From Sphingomonadaceae bacterium (lineage in GTDB: Bacteria > Pseudomonadota > Alphaproteobacteria > Sphingomonadales > Sphingomonadaceae): a stretch of DNA of 5,046 nucleotides. The stretch covers positions 1 through 5,046 of the forward strand of contig JACFNY010000176.1 of assembly GCA_019454625.1 (NCBI GenBank), read 5' to 3'. The position numbers were made by a program, and so were the translations under genes. Positions 1 through 5,046 of this stretch are shown here, piece by piece. The notes beneath the pieces were generated by a model. The model did not search any database, was not told where the DNA came from, and saw only the letters and a program-made list of their open reading frames with translations. The first letter of the stretch is position 1. Every line of letters begins with the position of its first letter.

Positions 1-617
1 GCCGCGTGACTCTGAACGGAGCCGTGTTCTTCACCGACTGGAAGAAGATCCAGCAGCAGCTCAACCTCATCAACTGCGGCTTCGCCTTCACCGGCAATGC
101 TGGCAGCGCCGAAGTGAAGGGCGCCGAGGTCGAGGGGCGCTTCACGGTCGTGCCCGGCTTCCAGATCGGCGGCAACGCGACGTACACGAGCGCCAAGATC
201 ACCGATGCGGCGCCCGGCACCAGCGCGCAGGACGACGACGAGGTGCTCGCCGTGCCGAAGTGGATGGCAAGTGCCTTCGCGAGCTATGGCTTCGACGTCG
301 GCTCCGGGTGGCGCGCGCAGGCGCGTGCCGAGTATCAGTACCAGAGCAAGGCGCGGCGGATGTTCGACCGCGTGCAGGCCGTCACCTTCTCGGATGCCGA
401 GATGGGCCTCGTTCCGAACCTCGCGGAGTTCCGCGAGGGCTATGACGTCGTGAACGCCTCGATCTCGGCCGACAACGGCGCGACCGAGCTGCGGCTCTAC
501 GTCAACAACATCTTCGACGTGCAGCCGTGGATCGACACCAACCTCGGATCGGGCAATGACTATGCGACGACGCTGCGGCCGCGCACGATCGGCGTCGAGG
601 TGCGTCAGAAGTTCTGA
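1..617 (+). CDS. TonB-dependent outer-membrane receptor, C-terminal part (5' end outside window)
   Basis: This is the C-terminal quarter or so of a TonB-dependent receptor, an outer-membrane beta-barrel that imports scarce ligands using energy from TonB-ExbB-ExbD. The reading frame is open from base 3, so the gene enters from the left; the GTG at 6 is an internal codon, not a start. About 204 residues are visible. They show the alternating hydrophobic/polar strands of a barrel, a VKGAEVEG strand motif near base 115 (compare the KG-x-E-x-E motif common in these receptors), a YVNNIFD motif near base 500 (family form: NLFD), and a C-terminal strand RPRTIGVEVRQKF ending in Phe, the usual outer-membrane assembly signal. 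The plug domain and TonB box lie upstream, so the ligand cannot be read from this fragment. The dehydrogenase gene follows within 30 bases and is probably in the same operon, which suggests a ligand linked to that enzyme (inference). Family assignment is firm; substrate is unknown. Confidence 0.93.
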   Translation, partial: RVTLNGAVFFTDWKKIQQQLNLINCGFAFTGNAGSAEVKGAEVEGRFTVVPGFQIGGNATYTSAKITDAAPGTSAQDDDEVLAVPKWMASAFASYGFDVGSGWRAQARAEYQYQSKARRMFDRVQAVTFSDAEMGLVPNLAEFREGYDVVNASISADNGATELRLYVNNIFDVQPWIDTNLGSGNDYATTLRPRTIGVEVRQKF

Positions 618-629
618 GCGCAGGCGTAA

Positions 630-643
630 AGGGGAGGGGAAGG
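630..643 (+). promoter_or_regulatory. Ribosome binding site of the PQQ dehydrogenase
   Basis: A purine-rich run, AGGGGAGGGGAAGG, contains GGAGG at 633-637. It lies 6 bases before a GTG (644) and 9 bases before the adjoining in-frame ATG (647), so both starts have workable spacing. It fills most of the short gap after the receptor stop codon. No promoter is evident in the gap, which fits co-transcription with the receptor gene. Confidence 0.6.
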
Positions 644-646
644 GTG

Positions 647-2737
647 ATGATCGCATGGGTCCGTTCGGTCAGGATCGCGGCGCTTGCCGCCCTGTCCCTC
701 GCCGTCCTGTCCCTCGCCGCCGCGTGCGGCGCGCCATCGACGCCGGACTGGCAGCGCGCGACGGCCTATTACTACACCGGCACCGCGATCGACGCCGGGA
801 ACGTGGAAACTTTGGGCGTCGCCTGGGAGTTCACCGACTTCGTCGTGCGCGGCCGCACCCACCGCGGCGTCGAGTCGACTCCGGTCGTCGTCGATAACAT
901 CATGTACTTCACCGGCCCATGGAGCGTCGTCTACGCGCTCGACGCGAAGACGGGCGCTCTCAAGTGGCAGTACGATCCCGAGGTCGACGGCCAGTTCGCG
1001 CGCCGGACCTGCTGCGACGCCGTGAACCGCGGCGTCGATGTCGCGGACGGCGTCGTCTACGTGGCGACGCTCGACGGCTGGCTCGCCGCCGTCGATGCGG
1101 AGAGCGGCAAGGAGCTGTGGAAGGTCGACACGATCACCGACCGCACGCGCAGCTACGCCATCACCGGCGCGCCGCGCGTTGCGGGCAAGACCGTCGTCAT
1201 CGGCAACGGCGGCGCGGAGATGGGCGTGCGCGGCTACGCGAGCGCCTACGACCGCAAGACCGGCAAGCTCGCGTGGCGCTTCTTCACCGTGCCGGGCGCG
1301 GGGCCGGACGAGCACCCTGAAGTCGCCGAGGCCCGGAAGACGTGGAGTCCGGACTCGCGCTGGGATCTCGGCGGCGGCGGCACGGTCTGGGATTCCATCG
1401 TCTACGACCCCGACACGAACATCGTCTACCTTGGCACCGGCAACGGTATGCCGCATCCCCTGTGGTCACGCAGCCCCGGCGGCGGCGACAACCTGTTCCT
1501 CTCCTCGATCGTCGCGGTGAACGCCGATACCGGCCGCAAGGTCTGGCACTACCAGACGACGCCGCAGGACAGCTGGGATTACACGGCGACGCAGAACATG
1601 GTGCTCGCCGACATCGAATTCGGCGGCAAGCCCCGCAAGGTCATCATGCAGGCGCCGAAGAACGGCTTCTTCTACGTGCTCGACCGCGTGACCGGCGAGC
1701 TTCTCTCGGCGGAGAAATTCACGACCGTCACATGGGCGGAGCGCGTCGATCTCAAGACCGGGCGGCCGGTCTTCACCGAGCAGTCCGACTACTCGAAGGA
1801 AACCAAGCTTGTCTGGCCGTCGGAAGCGGGCGGGCACAACTGGCCGCCGATGGCGTACAGCGAAAAAACCGGCCTCGTGTACATCCCGGTGCTGCAGGCG
1901 CCGATGACCTTCCAGATGTACGACCAGCCCTACAAGCCCTACAGCGGCATCCAGGGCTCGATCGCCTCGTTCCCGGCGTTCGGTGCGTTCGGCAAGGGCG
2001 CCGCCGATTCCACAGAAGCCTTCCCTGGCCAGCCGAAGCCGCGCTTCGACGCCGTGCTGACGGCGTGGGACCCGAAGGCGGGCAAGATCGCGTGGACGAG
2101 CAGCGAGCTGCCGTTCTGGAGTGGCGGCGTGATGGCGACCGCGAGCGGCCTCGTTATGCAAGGATCGGCGGACGGCTACCTCACGGTGTATGATGGTGTT
2201 TCCGGCAAGGTGCTGCACCGGATCAATGTCGGCACCGGCATCATGGCGGCGCCGATGTCCTACGTGATCGACGGCGAGCAGTACGTGGCGGTGAATGCGG
2301 GGTTCGGCGGCGCGCTCAACGTTGCCTATCCGCCGGGGGCGGTGGCGGCGGAGCGTGAGAACCGCGAGCGGCTGATCGTCTTCAAGCTGGACGGCACGGC
2401 GCCCGAACTGCCGCCGCTGCGCGAGAAGACCGCGTTCACCGAAGCGCCCGCCAAGTATCGCGGCGATGCCGCGGCGGTGGAGCGGGGCGGGGCGCTCTAC
2501 GGTGCGTACTGCGGTCGCTGCCACGGCGGCAAGGACGGGATGGGCGGCTATCCGAACCTGTGGAAGATGGCGCCCGAAGTACACGAAGTATTCGACGAGA
2601 TCGTTCTTGAAGGGGCGTTCGCGGACGCGGGCATGGCGGGCTTCGCCGATGTTCTCACCAAGGCGGACGCGCGCGATATACACGCCTTCCTCGCCGAACC
2701 GGCGCGAGGATCACCGAAGCGCGCGGGCCTGCACTAG
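647..2737 (+). CDS. PQQ-dependent quinohemoprotein alcohol dehydrogenase (type II, fused cytochrome c)
   Basis: A periplasmic enzyme that oxidises alcohols to aldehydes or ketones with pyrroloquinoline quinone and passes electrons to its own heme c, then to the respiratory chain. The start is the ATG at 647 (696 residues); the GTG at 644 directly before it is the alternative. Residues 1-27 are a signal sequence ending AAAC, which could be a lipobox with Cys27 lipidated. Residues ~35-580 form the propeller. Visible active-site elements, by comparison with quinohemoprotein ethanol dehydrogenase, are Glu76, vicinal Cys122-Cys123 (redox disulfide), Arg128, Thr173, GGAE with Glu191 and GTGN with Asn266 (metal ligands), Trp248 stacking on PQQ, Asp311 in SWDYT (catalytic base) and Lys338 in APKNGFF. 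Thr313, two residues after Asp311, replaces the Asp of lanthanide enzymes, implying calcium. Residues ~605-685 are a cytochrome c domain with CGRCH (622-626) and probable axial Met663 in GMAGF. The length matches the family. The first propeller segment is divergent. The alcohol substrate is not predictable. Confidence 0.95.
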   Translation: MIAWVRSVRIAALAALSLAVLSLAAACGAPSTPDWQRATAYYYTGTAIDAGNVETLGVAWEFTDFVVRGRTHRGVESTPVVVDNIMYFTGPWSVVYALDAKTGALKWQYDPEVDGQFARRTCCDAVNRGVDVADGVVYVATLDGWLAAVDAESGKELWKVDTITDRTRSYAITGAPRVAGKTVVIGNGGAEMGVRGYASAYDRKTGKLAWRFFTVPGAGPDEHPEVAEARKTWSPDSRWDLGGGGTVWDSIVYDPDTNIVYLGTGNGMPHPLWSRSPGGGDNLFLSSIVAVNADTGRKVWHYQTTPQDSWDYTATQNMVLADIEFGGKPRKVIMQAPKNGFFYVLDRVTGELLSAEKFTTVTWAERVDLKTGRPVFTEQSDYSKETKLVWPSEAGGHNWPPMAYSEKTGLVYIPVLQAPMTFQMYDQPYKPYSGIQGSIASFPAFGAFGKGAADSTEAFPGQPKPRFDAVLTAWDPKAGKIAWTSSELPFWSGGVMATASGLVMQGSADGYLTVYDGVSGKVLHRINVGTGIMAAPMSYVIDGEQYVAVNAGFGGALNVAYPPGAVAAERENRERLIVFKLDGTAPELPPLREKTAFTEAPAKYRGDAAAVERGGALYGAYCGRCHGGKDGMGGYPNLWKMAPEVHEVFDEIVLEGAFADAGMAGFADVLTKADARDIHAFLAEPARGSPKRAGLH
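691..720 (+). repeat. 15-base in-frame tandem duplication in the dehydrogenase signal peptide
   Basis: Bases 691-705 (CCTGTCCCTCGCCGT) and 706-720 (CCTGTCCCTCGCCGC) are adjacent copies that differ only at the last base. The repeat is five codons long and in frame, giving LSLAV then LSLAA in the hydrophobic core of the signal sequence, just before Cys27. This looks like a slippage duplication that lengthened the core. The protein stays in frame and no damage is evident. Confidence 0.75.
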
Positions 2738-3909
2738 ACGGCTTCGCCCGCGGCCCTGCCGCTCGCCCACGCCCACTGGAAGTTGTAGCCGCCGAGCCAG
2801 CCGGTGACGTCCACGGCCTCGCCGATCGCGTAGAGGCCGGGCACGCGCGCCGCCATCATGGTGCGCGACGACAGGCCGTCCACGGAAATGCCGCCCGCCG
2901 TCACCTCGGCCTTGGCGAAACCCTCGGTGCCGGTGGGGACGAAGCTCCAGTCCGCGAGGCGCGCCTCGGCCGCGCGGAGCGCCTTGTCGGGGAGGTTGCC
3001 GAGATCGCCCTCCAGCGCGAGGCGCTCGGCGAGGGCGTCCGCGAGACGCGCGGGGAGGAGGGCGGCGAGGACGCGTTTCAGCGATGCGCGCGGCTGCGCC
3101 TGCTTCCGGCGGATCAGCCAGTCCGGCTCGCTATCCGGCAGGAAGTTCACATGGATCGGCGTGCGGTGCTGCCAATAAGAGGAGATTTGCAGCATGGCCG
3201 GGCCGGAAAGCCCGCGGTGCGTGAACAGCGCCGCCTCGCGGAAACGCGTCTTCCGCCAGCGCACCTCGACCTCGGCGGAGACGCCGGAGAGCGAACGGAA
3301 CAGCGCCTCGTCCGGGCCGAGCGTCAGCGGCACGAGCGCGGGGCGGGGGTGGACGATGGAGAGGCCGAAGCGGCGGGCGACGTCGTAGGCGAAGCCGGTC
3401 GCGCCGAGTTTCGGGATCGACGGTCCGCCGGTGGCGAGGACGAGCGCGGGCGCCGCGTAATCTCGTCCGCCGATCGTTACCACGAAACGGTTGTCGCGGT
3501 GTTCGATGGCGGAAGCCGGGTTGCCAAGGCGGGTCGTGACGCCCGCCTTCGCGCATTCGCCCACCAGCATGTCGACGATCTGCCGCGCTGAGCCGTCGCA
3601 GAACAGTTGCCCCAGCGTCTTCTCATGCCACGCGATGCCGTGGCGCTCGACGAGCGCCAGAAAGTCCTGCGGCGTGTAGCGCCCGAGCGCCGACTTGGCG
3701 AAATGCGGATTGCCCGAAAGGTAACGGTCGGCGGCGGTGTGGATATTGGTGAAATTGCAGCGCCCGCCGCCCGAGATCAGAATCTTCCTGCCCGGCGCGT
3801 CGGCGTGATCGACGAGCAATACGCTTTTGCCCCGCGCTCCCGCCGTCGCCGCGCACATCATCCCTGCCGCCCCGGCGCCGAGGACGATCGCGTCGAAGCC
3901 GCTCGTCAC
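2734..3909 (-). CDS. HI0933/BaiN-type FAD-dependent oxidoreductase (COG2081 family)
   Basis: A cytoplasmic flavoprotein of the HI0933-like family, which includes YhiN, aminoacetone oxidase and BaiN; its usual reaction is unsettled. The start is a GTG at 3909 overlapping the stop of the upstream gene (GTGA), giving 391 residues, the normal family length. The frame stays open further upstream to 4185, but that part is Arg/Gly-rich and lies over the neighbouring gene, so it is a shadow. Motifs in order: Rossmann GAGAAG (11-16) for FAD; the family signature from RK at 41-42 through SGGGRCNFTN (46-55); LFCDGSA (102-108); ATGG (159-162); FTHRGLSGPAML (229-240), typical of the inserted family domain; EVTAGG (335-340); and the C-terminal flavin-binding stretch GLYAIGEAVDVTGWLGGYN (358-376). 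There is no signal peptide or membrane segment. Weak Shine-Dalgarno character before the GTG suggests translational coupling to the upstream flavoprotein gene. Family assignment is firm; substrate and electron acceptor are unknown. Confidence 0.93.
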   Translation of the reverse strand: MTSGFDAIVLGAGAAGMMCAATAGARGKSVLLVDHADAPGRKILISGGGRCNFTNIHTAADRYLSGNPHFAKSALGRYTPQDFLALVERHGIAWHEKTLGQLFCDGSARQIVDMLVGECAKAGVTTRLGNPASAIEHRDNRFVVTIGGRDYAAPALVLATGGPSIPKLGATGFAYDVARRFGLSIVHPRPALVPLTLGPDEALFRSLSGVSAEVEVRWRKTRFREAALFTHRGLSGPAMLQISSYWQHRTPIHVNFLPDSEPDWLIRRKQAQPRASLKRVLAALLPARLADALAERLALEGDLGNLPDKALRAAEARLADWSFVPTGTEGFAKAEVTAGGISVDGLSSRTMMAARVPGLYAIGEAVDVTGWLGGYNFQWAWASGRAAGEAV

Positions 3910-5046
3910 TGCGCCACGATGCTGGCGGCGACGGCTTCGGCGGCCTTGATCCCGTCGATCGCAGCGGAGAGGATGCCGCCCGCATAGCCCGCGCCTTCCC
4001 CTGCCGGGAACAGCCGCGCGGTGTTCAGGCTCTGGAAGTCCTTGCCGCGCGTGATCCGGACCGGCGATGAGGTGCGCGTCTCGACGCCGGTCATCACCAC
4101 GTCCGGGTGATCGTAGCGGGCGATCTGGCGCCCGAACACGGGCAGCGCCTCGCGCATCGCCTCGACCGCGAACGCGGGGAGGCACGTGGAGAGGTCCGTC
4201 ATGGCGACGCCCGGCTTGTAGGAGGGAGCCACCGCTCCGAGCCCGGTGGAGGCGCGGCCCGCGAGGAAGTCGCCGACCATCTGCGCGGGCGCGTTGTAGT
4301 TCGATCCGCCCGCCGCGTAGGCGAGCGATTCCCAGTGGCGCTGGAAATCAATGCCCGCGAGCGGCCCGCCCGGATAGTCGCGCGCGGGCTCGATGGCGAC
4401 GACGAGGCCCGAATTGGCGTTGAATTCGGCGCGCGAATACTGGCTCATGCCGTTGGTGACGACGCGGCCTTCCTCGGACGTCGCGGCGACGACGCGGCCA
4501 CCGGGGCACATGCAGAAGCTGTAGACGGTACGTTCGTCGGCGCAGTGATGCGCGAGGCTGTAGGCGGCCGCGCCGAGGAGCGGGTGACGCGCGAACCTGC
4601 CGTAGCGCGCCTCGTCGATCCACGATTGCGGATGCTCGATGCGCACGCCGATCGAGAAGGGCTTGGCCTCGATGTGGACGCCGCGCCGGTGCAGCATCTC
4701 GAAGGTCGACCGCGCGCTGTGGCCGACGGCGAGGACGACGTGGTCGGCTTCCAGAAAGCCGCCGTCGTGGAGATGAAGCCCGCGCAATCGCAGGCGCCCG
4801 TCCGGCGCGCGGTCCAGCTCCAGATCATCGACGCGCGTCTGCCAGCGGTATTCGCCGCCCAGCGCCTCGATGGTCTCGCGCAGGCTTTCGACCATGGTGA
4901 CGAGGCGGAACGTGCCGATGTGGGGATGCGCCTCGAACAGGATGTCGTCGGGTGCGCCGGCCTTCACGAACTCGTCCAGCACCTTGCGGCCGAGGAAGCG
5001 GGGGTCCTTGACGCGGCAATAGAGCTTGCCGTCCGAGAACGTGCCC
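3906..5046 (-). CDS. COG2509-type FAD-dependent dehydrogenase, C-terminal part (5' end outside window)
   Basis: A predicted cytoplasmic FAD-dependent dehydrogenase of the poorly characterised COG2509 group. The frame is open to the right edge (last full codon at 5043-5045), so the GTG at 4982 is internal. About 379 residues are visible, and the N-terminal Rossmann FAD motif lies outside. Family features seen are GTFSDGKLYCR at the very edge, FEAHPHIGT (near 4930), VVLAVGHSAR (near 4720), KPFSIGVRIEHPQSWID (near 4640), YSFCMCPGG (near 4505) followed by VVTNGMS, and the C-terminal flavin-binding block TRTSSPVRI then FPAGEGAGYAGGILSAAIDG (near 4075-3955). The CMCPGG segment has two closely spaced cysteines conserved, as I recall, in the family; a redox or metal role is untested. 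The stop TGA (3906-3908) overlaps the GTG start of the HI0933-type gene, indicating an operon. The substrate is unknown. There is no transmembrane segment in the visible part. Confidence 0.9.
   Translation of the reverse strand, partial: GTFSDGKLYCRVKDPRFLGRKVLDEFVKAGAPDDILFEAHPHIGTFRLVTMVESLRETIEALGGEYRWQTRVDDLELDRAPDGRLRLRGLHLHDGGFLEADHVVLAVGHSARSTFEMLHRRGVHIEAKPFSIGVRIEHPQSWIDEARYGRFARHPLLGAAAYSLAHHCADERTVYSFCMCPGGRVVAATSEEGRVVTNGMSQYSRAEFNANSGLVVAIEPARDYPGGPLAGIDFQRHWESLAYAAGGSNYNAPAQMVGDFLAGRASTGLGAVAPSYKPGVAMTDLSTCLPAFAVEAMREALPVFGRQIARYDHPDVVMTGVETRTSSPVRITRGKDFQSLNTARLFPAGEGAGYAGGILSAAIDGIKAAEAVAASIVAQ

Noticed and set aside
605..1456. 283-codon open frame on the minus strand opposite the dehydrogenase start
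   Set aside because: It has no recognisable motifs, has Arg/Ala-rich composition and lies fully across real plus-strand coding sequence and the ribosome binding site.
1342..2193. 283-codon plus-strand frame within the dehydrogenase gene
   Set aside because: It is a shifted frame of the dehydrogenase, rich in Arg and lacking any domain. The true frame carries the whole PQQ motif series.
2581..2600. Short direct repeat CGAAGTA-CACGAAGTA in the cytochrome domain
   Set aside because: It is only seven bases long and is explained by the repeated Glu-Val codons in PEVHEVF.
1466..2683. 405-codon open frame on the minus strand inside the dehydrogenase gene
   Set aside because: It is Arg/His-rich low-quality protein antisense to a gene with many intact motifs. 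Long antisense frames are expected in GC-rich DNA with strong third-position bias.
2722..2752. 7-bp GC stem (CGCGGGC / GCCCGCG) with a 17-base loop across the convergent stops, considered as a bidirectional terminator
   Set aside because: The loop is long and there is no T run on either side. A 7-bp GC stem is expected by chance in DNA of this composition.
2814..2839. 7-bp inverted repeat CGGCCTC / GAGGCCG with a 12-base loop just past the dehydrogenase gene
   Set aside because: It lies inside the conserved C-terminal coding region of the flavoprotein (around GLYAIGEAVDVTG) and has no T run, so it is better explained by coding constraint.
3910..4185. Upstream extension of the HI0933-type flavoprotein frame (92 more codons)
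   Set aside because: The extension is Arg/Gly-rich, lies over the C-terminal flavin-binding block of the neighbouring gene, and family members begin just before the GAGAAG motif. The GTG at 3909 is the sensible start.
4067..4423. 118-codon plus-strand frame opposite the COG2509-type gene
   Set aside because: It is an Arg/Pro/Ser-rich shadow with no motifs, lying opposite well-conserved coding sequence.

Overview
The window is dense, GC-rich coding DNA (about two thirds G+C by eye) with four genes and almost no intergenic space. The composition, the outer-membrane receptor type (a Cys-Gly-Phe...Phe-Thr-Gly-Asn stretch and a C-terminal Phe) and the pairing of a TonB-dependent receptor with a PQQ-dependent dehydrogenase suggest an alphaproteobacterium, most likely a sphingomonad. 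This placement is by resemblance only; no rRNA or other marker gene is present.

Left half, plus strand: the window opens inside a TonB-dependent receptor gene, of which the last ~204 codons are seen (to 617). After a 26-29 base gap with a strong purine-rich ribosome binding site comes a complete type II quinohemoprotein alcohol dehydrogenase (647-2737). It is a secreted PQQ beta-propeller with a fused C-terminal cytochrome c domain. The two look co-transcribed and may form an uptake-and-oxidation unit: the receptor would import a substrate (or the PQQ cofactor) into the periplasm, where the dehydrogenase oxidises an alcohol and passes electrons through its heme to the respiratory chain.

Right half, minus strand: two FAD-dependent oxidoreductase genes read leftwards and overlap by 4 bases (GTGA). 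The upstream one, entering from the right edge, is a COG2509-type FAD-dependent dehydrogenase (N-terminus outside the window). The downstream one is a complete HI0933/BaiN-type flavoprotein of 391 residues. Neither family has a settled physiological role.

The two operons converge and share the four bases CTAG (2734-2737), each stop codon being TAG, so there is no intergenic terminator. No RNA genes, mobile elements, CRISPR arrays or origins were found. The window holds recognisable families; I see no clear sign of a wholly new system. The most useful leads are the receptor-dehydrogenase pair, the divergent N-terminal part of the dehydrogenase, a 15-base tandem duplication in its signal peptide, and the coupled flavoprotein pair.
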